Of a stretch of DNA of 13,812 bases, positions 1 to 6,735 are shown piece after piece; positions within the stretch are counted from its first letter, which is position 1, and each line of letters begins with the position of its first letter. The DNA comes from a bacterium (GTDB lineage: Bacteria > Bacteroidota > Ignavibacteria > Kapaibacteriales > UBA961). The stretch covers positions 12,691-26,502 of the forward strand of contig JALHLL010000018.1 of the NCBI GenBank assembly GCA_022844575.1, given 5' to 3'. Below the pieces are notes generated by a model. That model saw only the letters and a program-made list of their open reading frames with translations. It was not told the DNA's origin and did no database searches. The position numbers were made by a program, and so were the translations under genes.

Positions 1-508
1 GAACTACAAATGTTACATTTGAGTTAAAACTACCTTCGCCTACGCTAAAACCTATTGCCGCCGTTGAGCCAAACCCCGTAATGGTGGAACCCAATAAAGA
101 AGTTCTGGTAATATCCGATACAAAGGAAGCCCCCACATTTATTCGGCCCGTTAAACCGAAGCGTTTATTTCCAACCATATACCACAGTAAGCCATTCCCT
201 AAAAAGGTATAAGGCGAATTTCCCGCAATTTGTAATATAAACTGCTGTTCAAGATACAGACCGATAGTTTCCGCAATCAAATTGCCATTGTTCAAAGAAA
301 GGAACCAACGCAAAGGTGTTTCCCCTTCCTTCATTCCTAATACTTGAACACCAATACTTTGAAAAGATTCATCATACCCTTTACCCGTTTCTTCGGTATT
401 CACTTTTTTCTTCTCTTTCTCTTCAAATACGAAATCGGTCTGCGCATAACCAACACTTTCAATAGAGAATATACCTACGAATATGAGTAAAAAAGATAAG
501 TGTTTCAT
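1..508 (-). CDS. Secreted probable outer-membrane protein (3' end beyond window)
   Basis: The frame opens with ATG at 508 and stays open for 169 codons to the window edge, so the C-terminus is missing. The first 23 residues are a clear signal peptide (MK, hydrophobic core, cut after GYAQ). A charged stretch follows (EEKEKKK, about residues 29-35). From about residue 65 come alternating polar/hydrophobic stretches rich in G, N and aromatic residues, which suggest a beta-barrel or other outer-membrane fold. I do not recognise a named family, so the membrane assignment is inferred from composition and the signal peptide. The start lies 34 bp downstream of the DUF374 stop on the same strand, so it may be the last gene of the lpxB unit. 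No TAnnTTTG element is visible in the gap. Confidence 0.65.
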   Translation of the reverse strand, partial: MKHLSFLLIFVGIFSIESVGYAQTDFVFEEKEKKKVNTEETGKGYDESFQSIGVQVLGMKEGETPLRWFLSLNNGNLIAETIGLYLEQQFILQIAGNSPYTFLGNGLLWYMVGNKRFGLTGRINVGASFVSDITRTSLLGSTITGFGSTAAIGFSVGEGSFNSNVTFVV

Positions 509-542
509 TATATAAAAATGATTGTCTTTGAAAGGACGGAAA

Positions 543-1133
543 TCAGTATATGTTATTTCCGCTCATTGCGGCGGAAGTTTTCTCCATGAGAGAAGTAATT
601 TCCTCACGCGAAAAATCGGTTGGAATATGAATCGGATTCAAAAATTGTATTTTACAGTGAGTAAAAGGTAAGGGTATAGCAAACGAATCCCAACTATTAA
701 GGTACTTTGCGCGTTTAATGGTAATCATACATGGATGAAGAGATATTCCTGCCCGCTGAGCAGCTACAAAAGCTCCTGCCTTTGGTACAAATGCCGGTCC
801 TCTCGGTCCATCGGGAGTAACAATCACCCTGTTATTTTTAGATTCCAATATCATTTCTTCAAGTACTTCTGCACCGCCTTGTGATGATGAACCCCTTATT
901 ACCTTGTAATGCCAGCTATAAAGTAGTTCAGCCAATACATCACCATCTTTACTTTTACTTGTAACTCCGACAGCATTACCGAATGCAAAGAATTTCCATA
1001 TAACAAGCATAACACCATGCCAAACAATTATAATACCCTTCTCCTTCGGGAGATCCCCAACTACACTGATTCTCCATGTAGAAGCAAGAAGCCGCAGTAA
1101 TAGTATTACTAACTTCATTAGAATTTTTCTCAT
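543..1133 (-). CDS. DUF374 lysophospholipid acyltransferase family protein
   Basis: A 196-residue protein of the DUF374/LPLAT group, which transfers acyl chains to lipid or lipid A-type acceptors at the inner membrane. An N-terminal hydrophobic segment (about residues 5-18) would anchor it. WHG at 38-40 carries the histidine expected of the acyltransferase active site. SKSKDGD (59-65) and TPDGPRGP (106-113) are hallmark DUF374 motifs, and a basic/hydrophobic C-terminal half follows. The length fits the family (about 200-230). The ATG at 1133 overlaps the lpxB stop by 4 bp (ATGA), so the two are translationally coupled. That context favours a role in building or remodelling lipid A, although the exact acceptor is not known from sequence. 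Confidence 0.88.
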   Translation of the reverse strand: MRKILMKLVILLLRLLASTWRISVVGDLPKEKGIIIVWHGVMLVIWKFFAFGNAVGVTSKSKDGDVLAELLYSWHYKVIRGSSSQGGAEVLEEMILESKNNRVIVTPDGPRGPAFVPKAGAFVAAQRAGISLHPCMITIKRAKYLNSWDSFAIPLPFTHCKIQFLNPIHIPTDFSREEITSLMEKTSAAMSGNNIY

Positions 1134-2248
1134 GTCATTGCATCGGTAATAATTTTAGCAGCATTATCCGAAGCACCTGCACCACCGAGAATTGTTCTTA
1201 TTTTATTGAATTCCGTGCGTAGTTGTTTTCGCTTTCCTTTATCATTTAGCAGTTCAATAGTCTCCTGAGCGATTGCCTCCGGTATAGCTTTCTCCTGTAC
1301 AAATTCACGAACCACTTCCCTTTTTAAAAGAATATTCGGTAAAGCAATAAACGGAACATTCACAAGGTGTTTTCCTATACGGTATGAAAGTGCTGACGTT
1401 TTATACATCATCGCAAAAGGTAAGTTACATAATGCGGCTTCCAATGTCGATGTGCCCGTTTTTATAATACCGACATCAGCTTTTTTCATCAGTTCACGAG
1501 AATCGCTGCTTATACTTACGTTAATCTCCGAATGTAGATTCATTACATCGCGATAGACATTTTCACTAACCGTTGAAGACACCGCAATACAAATTTCCGT
1601 TTTTATACTTTTGCTTACAATGGAAGCCGCTTGAAGCATAGTTGGTAAGTTTCTATAAATTTCTTGTTTTCGGCTACCGGGTAAAAGTGCCAAAACCTTT
1701 GTGGTGGTTTCCTTTTCTTCTTGCTCATACGTGAATATCGGGTCATCCAATAAGGGATGACCGACAAAAGTCGTTTCAATGCCGAACTGTTTGAAAAAAT
1801 CCACCTCAAACGGAAATACAACCATCAAGGTGTCGACACATTGTGCGAGCGACTTTGCACGTTTTTTACCCCAAGCCCATAATTGGGGAGCTATATACCA
1901 AAAAACGGGGATGTTCTTTTGCTTAGCAAACTCTGAAAGTCGCATATTGAAACCCGGGTAATCAACCGGTATAAACATATCAACATTTTCATCGTGCAAA
2001 AGCGTGGCACAGCGATTAAGTAGATTCTTAAAAAAAAGATACTTCTTCGCTACTTCCCAAAAACCTACTACACTTATATCATTGAGCCGAACTATGGAGT
2101 TAAGCCCTTCAGCTTCCATAGCATTTCCACCGATGCCGATAAATCGAACATTACCTAATGTTTTTTTTAGGGAACTCATCAGTTTTGCGCCATGCAGATC
2201 GCCCGAAGGTTCTCCGGCTACTATAAATATTGTTTTTTGTGCTTTCAT
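1130..2248 (-). CDS. lpxB: Lipid-A-disaccharide synthase LpxB
   Basis: Glycosyltransferase family 19 enzyme that joins UDP-2,3-diacylglucosamine and lipid X to give the lipid A disaccharide at the inner membrane. I chose ATG 2248 (372 residues), which gives the typical start MKAQKTIFIVAGEPSGDLHG. The frame extends upstream to 2296, but those 16 residues are unlike LpxB. Visible family motifs are AGEPSGDLHG near the N-terminus, VDYPGFN, YIAPQLWAWGKKRAK, FVGHPLLDD, LLPGSRKQEI, and IKTGTSTLEAALCNLPFAMMYK in two steps near the C-terminal UDP-binding half, then ALPNILL. The length is normal (about 370-390) and no key motif is missing. It is the first gene of a leftward unit with the overlapping DUF374 gene. 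A -7 element lies only 5 nt upstream of this ATG. Confidence 0.94.
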   Translation of the reverse strand: MKAQKTIFIVAGEPSGDLHGAKLMSSLKKTLGNVRFIGIGGNAMEAEGLNSIVRLNDISVVGFWEVAKKYLFFKNLLNRCATLLHDENVDMFIPVDYPGFNMRLSEFAKQKNIPVFWYIAPQLWAWGKKRAKSLAQCVDTLMVVFPFEVDFFKQFGIETTFVGHPLLDDPIFTYEQEEKETTTKVLALLPGSRKQEIYRNLPTMLQAASIVSKSIKTEICIAVSSTVSENVYRDVMNLHSEINVSISSDSRELMKKADVGIIKTGTSTLEAALCNLPFAMMYKTSALSYRIGKHLVNVPFIALPNILLKREVVREFVQEKAIPEAIAQETIELLNDKGKRKQLRTEFNKIRTILGGAGASDNAAKIITDAMT

Positions 2249-2253
2249 CCTCG

Positions 2254-2261
2254 CAAAATTA
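2254..2261 (-). promoter_or_regulatory. -7 element (TAATTTTG) just upstream of lpxB
   Basis: Read on the minus strand, the sequence is TAATTTTG, a full match to the Bacteroidota -7 consensus TAnnTTTG. Only CGAGG separates it from ATG 2248. Transcription would begin at or within a few bases of the start codon, implying a leaderless or nearly leaderless mRNA. I see no good -33 TTTG at the usual distance, so the call rests on the -7 element alone. Confidence 0.4.
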
Positions 2262-2376
2262 CGGACAGCTACATGATTAAGGCAGTAATCCTTCAATCTT
2301 CGCAGCGTTCAAGGTTTAATCAATGTAAGAAACACAATGAATAAATACCGATGGGTATCCGAGCTATAATATTTAC

Positions 2377-2384
2377 TAACTTTG
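2377..2384 (+). promoter_or_regulatory. -7 element (TAACTTTG) upstream of the PaiB-like gene
   Basis: TAACTTTG matches TAnnTTTG exactly and lies in the divergent gap between lpxB and the PaiB-like gene, about 100 nt before ATG 2488. A TATAAT also sits at 2365-2370. The implied 5' leader of about 95 nt contains a TACATGTA palindrome near 2440-2450. No -33 TTTG is obvious. Confidence 0.35.
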
Positions 2385-2487
2385 CTTTCACAATTTGGGA
2401 ACTACATAATTTGTTGTCATTGCGACTGTATAACAAGTATGTACATGTATTTCTACACCATAAATCATATACTTAAAGCCAAAAAGA

Positions 2488-3093
2488 ATGTATATACCAC
2501 CAATTAATATAATGAGAAACAACGATGAGATTATTGAGTTTATGAGACGGTTCAGTTTCATAACAATGATTACATCGGAAGACGATACACCAATTGGTAC
2601 GCATCTGCCCATATTGGTAAGAGTGGAAAATGATAGGATTATTCTTTCAGGACATATAGCAAAGCAGAACAATCAGTGGAAAGACATTGAAAACAATACT
2701 GTTCTTATTATTTTTACTGAACCGCACTCATATATTTCTCCTAAGTTGTATGAAAAAGAAATAAATGTACCTACGTGGAACTATATGGCTGTGCATGTAT
2801 ATGGTAAGGCAACAATTATTCACGACATGGATAGTGTAATTGAGTTACTTGAACATACGATTGAAAATTACGAACCATCATACAAATCTCAATGGGACTC
2901 CTTGACTGAAAGCTATAAACTATCTTTAGCAAAGGAGATAATCGCTTTTTCTATATCTGTTGAAGATATTCAAGCAAAGAAAAAACTCAGTCAGAATAAA
3001 ACTAGGAATGAACGTAATACAATCATAAGTTCATTATCGAATAGTTCAAATACAAATGAACAATTAATTGCAGAATATATGCAAAAATTATAG
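2488..3093 (+). CDS. PaiB-like FMN-binding regulator-family protein
   Basis: A 201-residue protein of the FMN-binding negative transcriptional regulator family (PF04299; Bacillus PaiB is the reference). Family landmarks appear in order: MYIPP at the start, HIAKQNNQW (56-64), PHSYISP (79-85), VPTWNYMAVHVYG (94-106) in the split-barrel flavin-binding core, and KLSQNKT (166-172) near the C-terminus, which closes this family. Length is normal. ATG 2488 is chosen because MYIPP is the conserved start. I see no helix-turn-helix, and many members are best regarded as flavin-binding split-barrel proteins of unknown role. The next gene follows 35 bp later on the same strand, probably co-transcribed. 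What it binds or regulates cannot be read from sequence. Confidence 0.88.
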   Translation: MYIPPINIMRNNDEIIEFMRRFSFITMITSEDDTPIGTHLPILVRVENDRIILSGHIAKQNNQWKDIENNTVLIIFTEPHSYISPKLYEKEINVPTWNYMAVHVYGKATIIHDMDSVIELLEHTIENYEPSYKSQWDSLTESYKLSLAKEIIAFSISVEDIQAKKKLSQNKTRNERNTIISSLSNSSNTNEQLIAEYMQKL

Positions 3094-3128
3094 CAAGAAC
3101 ATTATGTTTATCCTATATTTATAATATT

Positions 3129-4139
3129 ATGCACGAAGAACTGATTGATCAACTATTATATTCTAAAGAGCCGTCTATACGTTGGAAAGTACGCAGCAAA
3201 ATTCTTCAAGAACAATTTTCTGATCATGAAGAAAATCTGATACAGAATAAAATTCGTGCTTCTACCCGTGTACAAAATCTACTTAAAAACATGAAAAGTG
3301 ACGGGTCTTTCTCGAATTTTAAGCATGTATATGATAAGTGGCAAGGATCACATTGGGTATTAATGACATTAATTGATTTGGGTGTGAAGAATGATGATGG
3401 TCTTTTTGATAAAGCGATAGAACAATTAACGGATTTTTGGTTGGCTCCCCGTTACTTTAAGGAGTTTGAAGCAATAAAAAAAGAAGACGCATATAAATAC
3501 GATGCTATCCCAATTATGAACGGAAGACATCGGGTTTGTGCTTCACAACAGGGGAATGCCTTATGGTGTGCATTGCATTTCGGAATGAATAATTCATCCA
3601 CGGATTCACTTGCAGAAAGATTATGCCACTGGCAATGGGAAGACGGAGGTTGGAATTGTGATAAGGATCCTCTTGCTCATAAGAGTACATTTATCCACAC
3701 ATTTTATAGTATGAGGGCACTTTCACTTCATGCTGATTTGACCGGAAACAAAGATAGTGCTTCCGCCTGTTACAAAGCTAAAGAGTTTTTACTTGAAAGA
3801 CAGTTATTTCTGAGTAAGCGGAATAATATAGTTATTAAAAAGGATTTTACAGAATTACATTATCCCCTTTACTGGCATTATGATATTCTCGGCGCATTAA
3901 AATGTTTTGCCGAGATTAACTCGATTTCGGATAAGAGATGTTCACAAGCTATAGAACTTCTTAAAAACAAAGAGTTGCACAATGGCGGGTGGTGTGCAGA
4001 GAGTAAATATTACTCCGTGAACGAAAGGCAGAAACTAAATGCCGATTTTGTTGAGTGGGGTCCTACGGGAAAAAGTAAAATGAATGAATGGATTACTACC
4101 GATGCCCTCTTCGTATTAAAATCATGTAATGCATTATGA
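3129..4139 (+). CDS. Prenyltransferase/squalene-cyclase-repeat (alpha/alpha toroid) protein, function unknown
   Basis: A 336-residue soluble protein without signal peptide or membrane segments. It has repeated QW-like motifs of the terpenoid-cyclase/prenyltransferase alpha/alpha toroid: WQWEDGGWNCD at 168-178 and NGGWCAES from about 285, with conserved aromatic helices such as GRHRVCASQQGNALWCALHFG in two parts around 131-151. The N-terminal SIRWKVRSKIL resembles the start of a widespread but uncharacterised bacterial family annotated only as prenyltransferase/squalene oxidase repeat protein. I see no DxDD cyclase motif, so a triterpene cyclase activity is not supported. W, H and C are abundant. 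It shares its strand with the PaiB-like gene 35 bp upstream. It converges on the yitT-like gene, with 45 bp between the ends. Confidence 0.6.
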   Translation: MHEELIDQLLYSKEPSIRWKVRSKILQEQFSDHEENLIQNKIRASTRVQNLLKNMKSDGSFSNFKHVYDKWQGSHWVLMTLIDLGVKNDDGLFDKAIEQLTDFWLAPRYFKEFEAIKKEDAYKYDAIPIMNGRHRVCASQQGNALWCALHFGMNNSSTDSLAERLCHWQWEDGGWNCDKDPLAHKSTFIHTFYSMRALSLHADLTGNKDSASACYKAKEFLLERQLFLSKRNNIVIKKDFTELHYPLYWHYDILGALKCFAEINSISDKRCSQAIELLKNKELHNGGWCAESKYYSVNERQKLNADFVEWGPTGKSKMNEWITTDALFVLKSCNAL

Positions 4140-4184
4140 TACAAATCCCTATATCCACCATAAAATCGAACGCTCACCTTATTA

Positions 4185-5091
4185 TTAGTGTAGAGGTCGC
4201 TTTTTTATCATCCCTCCACGAGTATCTTTAATAGGATGTTGTATAACAAATGCTTTTTTATCAATCTTTTCAATTTCAGTTATCAAACTCGATACCTCCA
4301 AACGTGTCACAACACAAAATAGAACTTTTCTTTCTATCTCATCATTATCGGAGTTAATGTAACCGCGTTCAGTATTATAGACAGTTACCCCCCTTCCGAG
4401 TTCTTCGGTAATTACTCGTCTGATTTCTTCGGAATTCGGTGATACTATCGTTACACCAATATACTCTTCTATTCCATTTATAATAAAATCCACTGTTTTT
4501 GATGCCGAAATATAGGTTAACATGGAATACATTGCCGTCCCTATATTGACTAAAAATGCCGAAAGCGAAAATAATACAAGGTTAAGTAATGCAATAAAGT
4601 CGCCGACAGTTAAACTGCTTTTCCTACTTACATTTATTGCCAATACTTCAGTACCGTCAATAACAGCCCCGCCACGTACCGAAAGACCGATTCCAGCACC
4701 GAGAAAAAAACCGCCAAAAACAGCAATAAGTAATTTATCACTCGTAACGACGGGTATATTGACTATATGCACCAGGAATGCAAGAGAAACAATAGCAAAA
4801 GAACTTTTAAAACAAAGTCCCAAGCAATCTGTTTAGCTCCTATAATTATGAATGGTACATTGATAATCACAATTAAAATAGACAAATCAATATCGGTCAT
4901 TATTTCGACGAGTAGAGCGAACCCCATTGCCCACCGTCCAAAAAACTGTTTGGAAGTAAAAAACCCTTTAATCCGATACTTGCCATCATTACACCGCACA
5001 TGATAAAAATAGTATCCTTAAGTCTGCGCTTATAGATCACTTTGTTACCTTTGGTTCCAGTCTTTGTCATCTCTTTACCCCTTATGAACAT
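4185..5091 (-). pseudogene. YitT-family membrane protein gene with two frameshifts
   Basis: Three adjacent minus-strand reading frames together give one YitT-family protein (integral membrane, with a C-terminal DUF2179 cytosolic domain). Segment one from ATG 5091 (alternative ATG 5070) ends in GFLLPNSFLDGG. Segment two runs AMGFALLVEIMTDIDLS through IIIGAKQIAWDFVLK. Segment three runs KSSFAIVSLAFLVH to the end, including FGGFFLGAGIGLSVRGG, GTEVLAI and the DUF2179 part ending at 4185. Adding one C on the plus strand at CCC 4930-4932 and one T at TTTT 4805-4808 restores a single 302-residue frame (907 nt plus 2). Both lesions are single-base losses in homopolymers, so they are either genuine decay or consensus errors. 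The reconstructed protein has about five membrane segments, as usual for the family. Transport substrate and role are not established for YitT proteins. Confidence 0.85.
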
Positions 5092-5365
5092 ACTCTCGGA
5101 TACGTGGATCGGATAGTTTTGCTACTACTTCCATGAAGGTAAGCAGCCTGTTTATTGTCATTCTTAATGACTTTTTCTTAGTCAAAACCGATGTTCGATT
5201 AACCCAAAAAATACCCTAAAGTAACGACTCATTTTTTGGTCAATATTAACCATCCCAGGAGGATGTTGTCAAAATGCCCCAAAACACCCCTTTTTTCAGT
5301 TTTTTTTAACAAAAAAGTCAAAAAATGTAGTATTTCTGTAGTAACGGATTCGTGAAAATGCGTCG
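5092..5365. other. Non-coding stretch upstream of the yitT-like gene
   Basis: No convincing gene. It holds small symmetries: TGACT...AGTCA (about 5168-5184), a near-palindrome GGTCAATATTAACC (5238-5251), and a T8/A6 hairpin (5300-5316) inside a run of homopolymers. An AGGAGG at 5257-5262 directly abuts an ATG of a 30-codon frame, judged accidental. Part of this must be the leader and promoter region of the leftward yitT-like gene, but no TAnnTTTG is visible on the minus strand. Confidence 0.4.
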
Positions 5366-5373
5366 TAATTTTG
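5366..5373 (+). promoter_or_regulatory. Orphan -7 element (TAATTTTG) before a gene-free region
   Basis: TAATTTTG matches the Bacteroidota -7 consensus fully, yet no protein gene follows on the plus strand until 6953. The predicted start of transcription (about 5378-5380) coincides with the first base pair of the long-range stem described for 5379-5712. No clear -33 TTTG was seen. Confidence 0.4.
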
Positions 5374-5378
5374 AACTT

Positions 5379-5712
5379 GTATCAAGTACAGAAATTCTTG
5401 GTAATAGTTGGTGGTTGTTTTCTGTGTTGTAAAAAGTGATGGTTTTCGCTTACGTTGATAAAAGTTGTACTACACTTTCCTTTGGCTGAAACATTTGTGA
5501 GCAGTTAAACTACCGATATGAAATTCTATTGGGTTCGCCTCATGGAATCATAAAAGTGGTAGTTGATGTTGGATGTTTACAACGATGCTTCAGGATTTTG
5601 AAAGTGCCTAACTATTATACGTACAGATGTATGGCAAGTGTAATAACTACGATTACCCACAGACCACTACTACAAAATTGTCAACAACACCAAAATTTCG
5701 TTGTACATGATA
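5379..5712 (+). ncRNA. Candidate structured non-coding RNA, unknown family
   Basis: The two ends are complementary in colinear order. TATCA 5380-5384 pairs with TGATA 5708-5712. GTACA 5386-5390 pairs with TGTAC 5702-5706. GAAATT 5391-5396 pairs with AATTTC 5694-5699. TTGGTG 5408-5413 pairs with CACCAA 5688-5693. TTGTT 5415-5419 pairs with AACAA 5683-5687. TTGTA 5427-5431 pairs with TACAA 5671-5675. GTGATGG 5436-5442 pairs with CCACTAC 5664-5670 (one mismatch, one G-U). Enclosed hairpins include AACTACC 5508-5514 with GGTAGTT 5558-5564, which surrounds ATTCTAT/ATGGAAT (5523-5529/5542-5548) capped by GGG-TTCG-CCT. Others are TATTATAC/GTGTAATA (5613-5620/5638-5645) and TTTGGCTG/CAGTTAAA (5481-5488/5502-5509). 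No credible ORF is present. I found no RNase P, tmRNA or SRP signatures. A TIR-bearing element is the main alternative. Confidence 0.4.
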
Positions 5713-5764
5713 ATATGTAATTATCGGCTTAACACTATATATACTATTTATCTTTATTGCAAGA

Positions 5765-5796
5765 AAGGCATACCGGTAAAAAAGACTATATGCCTT
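5765..5796. repeat. Perfect 8-bp inverted repeat in non-coding DNA
   Basis: AAGGCATA (5765-5772) and TATGCCTT (5789-5796) are perfect inverted arms around a 16-base loop. No T-run follows on the plus strand, so it is not a plain terminator. It lies between the candidate structured RNA and the downstream terminator-like hairpin and could be part of the same transcript or a protein-binding site. Confidence 0.45.
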
Positions 5797-5805
5797 ATAC
5801 CATGA

Positions 5806-5880
5806 TTTAATCGTACCTTATGGAATTGAAATAGTTGTTAAGACTTGTAATGAGCACCTCGTGTGCATTTTAATCGTACC
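5806..5880 (+). repeat. Two direct copies of TTTAATCGTACC, 63 bp apart
   Basis: TTTAATCGTACC occurs at 5806-5817 and again at 5869-5880, start-to-start distance 63 bp (six turns of B-DNA). A weaker third relative, ATTGTACCTTA, occurs at 5911-5921 and resembles the first copy with its downstream CTTA. The phasing is compatible with binding sites for one protein, but no partner is known. Confidence 0.4.
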
Positions 5881-5900
5881 GAACCGGAATGTAATTGCGC

Positions 5901-5973
5901 AAAGCGAAGAATTGTACCTTAGCAGATCTATCTCCTGCTCCTTTGCTATAGTTCTTCTTCGCTTTACTTTTTT
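5901..5973 (+). terminator. Strong hairpin followed by T6, plus strand
   Basis: AAAGCGAAGAA (5901-5911) and TTCTTCGCTTT (5955-5965) form a perfect 11-bp stem. Inside it AGCAG/CTGCT (5921-5925/5935-5939) forms a smaller hairpin. AC and six T follow (5968-5973), giving plus-strand terminator polarity. No T-run follows on the minus strand. No protein gene ends upstream on the plus strand after 4139, so it would serve the putative non-coding transcript. The branched loop is longer than in standard intrinsic terminators. Confidence 0.45.
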
Positions 5974-6069
5974 CTCAAAGGATATTTGGGGTATGCTCTA
6001 CTTAAGACAAGTAGTTGAGGGGCTGCTATTTTCAGATTATATCATATTGTATTAGAAAACAGAGTGTGA
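5974..6069. other. Non-coding, nothing recognised
   Basis: No gene, promoter element or clear hairpin is seen between the T-run and the end of the DUF6157 gene. No terminator for the leftward DUF6157 transcript is evident. Confidence 0.4.
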
Positions 6070-6498
6070 TTACTTCTTTGATGAGCGCATAGCTTTTACT
6101 TTTACGATGTTATTGTCTTCCACAAATTCACGATACTCTTCGCTCTCCACTCCATACATTGCAATCTTACCATTATCGTCACTATGTATTCCCCATCCAT
6201 AACGTTTTGTTAATGGTGATGCACGGAAGCATGGCTGACCTTTGGAAAAATACTCTTCACGTGATTTTACAAGTTCAGCATCCGTAATACCGTTCTTTAT
6301 GGCAAATGTAGAAAACAATACATCATCAGATGTATATTTATAAGGGTTATTGAGTAACATTTCATATTGCAGCCGCGCTATGGTTTTCGACTTTTCGTTT
6401 AATGGAGGCGGTTCTGCAATATTTTGTTTGCTGTCCTCAGCAATCTCTATAAATGTATCACTATAATTCGTGGTGTGTATTTTGTTGTTATTTTTCAT
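6070..6498 (-). CDS. DUF6157 family protein
   Basis: A 142-residue soluble protein of unknown function that matches the small conserved family DUF6157 by its landmarks: KIHTTNYSDTFIEIAED (6-22), QYEMLLNNPYKYTSDDVLF (44-62), GQPCFRASPLTKRYGWGIH (87-105) and YGVESEEY (115-122). It ends in a basic tail. No signal peptide, membrane segment or known catalytic motif is visible, and length is typical for the family. ATG 6498 is chosen; homologues begin at about the KIHTTNY block, so a few extra N-terminal residues are present. It lies 15 bp downstream of a broken gene remnant on the same strand and may depend on that gene's former promoter (-7 element at 6778-6785). I cannot assign a function. Confidence 0.85.
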   Translation of the reverse strand: MKNNNKIHTTNYSDTFIEIAEDSKQNIAEPPPLNEKSKTIARLQYEMLLNNPYKYTSDDVLFSTFAIKNGITDAELVKSREEYFSKGQPCFRASPLTKRYGWGIHSDDNGKIAMYGVESEEYREFVEDNNIVKVKAMRSSKK

Positions 6499-6513
6499 AA
6501 GCTCATAAATCCC

Positions 6514-6693
6514 TTATTCTTTATTGGTATTATCGTTATCACCTTTAAGATACGATGGCAAATTAAGTCCTGCCATATTAAATAAATCATTCAGTGGTGG
6601 TACTGTTTTCATCATACCGGAAACAGAGTTTGCTGTTGATGAATTTCCACCATCAGATTGGCCATTATGTGAATCTATTAAAGCAAAATGTAT
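6514..6693 (-). pseudogene. 3' remnant of a possible SPFH/flotillin-like gene
   Basis: A minus-strand frame of 59 codons without a normal start, closed by TAA at 6514-6516 and preceded by a TAA at 6694-6696. It reads as the tail of a protein: a low-complexity G/S/N linker (GQSDGGNSSTANSVSG) followed by MMKTVPPLNDLFNMAG and LNLPSYLKG, then an acidic end. This linker plus amphipathic tail recalls the C-termini of some bacterial SPFH/flotillin-like proteins, but I give that name tentatively. The body of the gene is absent: upstream frames carry stops and there are only about 80 bp to the -7 element. An internal ATG pair (6610-6615) could start a 33-residue peptide. An internal deletion that kept promoter and tail would explain the arrangement. 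Confidence 0.45.
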
Positions 6694-6735
6694 TTATTAG
6701 CTCACATGCTTTAGCGACTCTGTGAAGGTTATCTC

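Noticed and set aside
2249..2296. Longer LpxB start at 2296
   Set aside because: The 16 extra residues do not resemble LpxB N-termini, and the -7 element would lie inside the coding region.
5263..5355. 30-codon frame with AGGAGG directly before the ATG, and an 11-codon frame from 5274
   Set aside because: AGGAGG touches the ATG (no spacing), Shine-Dalgarno use is weak in this group, and the peptide is dictated by poly-A/poly-T runs.
5380..5712. A MITE or IS remnant using the paired ends as terminal inverted repeats
   Set aside because: No target-site duplication flanks 5380 and 5712, there is no transposase fragment, and the outermost pairs coincide with a promoter's expected start. Not fully excluded without genome-wide copy counts.
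5529..5720. 63-residue plus-strand frame from a TTG codon
   Set aside because: Composition is not protein-like, no family resemblance, and the DNA is better explained by the paired arms of the candidate RNA.
5709..5725. GATAAT-ATGTA-ATTATC hairpin as terminator of the candidate RNA
   Set aside because: All A-T rich apart from the outer pair and not followed by a T-run; it also competes with the closing stem.
5379..5735. RNase P RNA, tmRNA or SRP RNA
   Set aside because: CGGCTTAAC near 5725 recalls the RNase P 3' element, but the 5' GAGGAAAGTC block and the central conserved regions are missing. No tmRNA T-arm/CCA end and no SRP tetraloop region are present.
5861..6055. 64-residue plus-strand frame from a GTG codon
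   Set aside because: It runs through the 5901-5973 hairpin and T-run, has no recognisable motif and no ribosome site.
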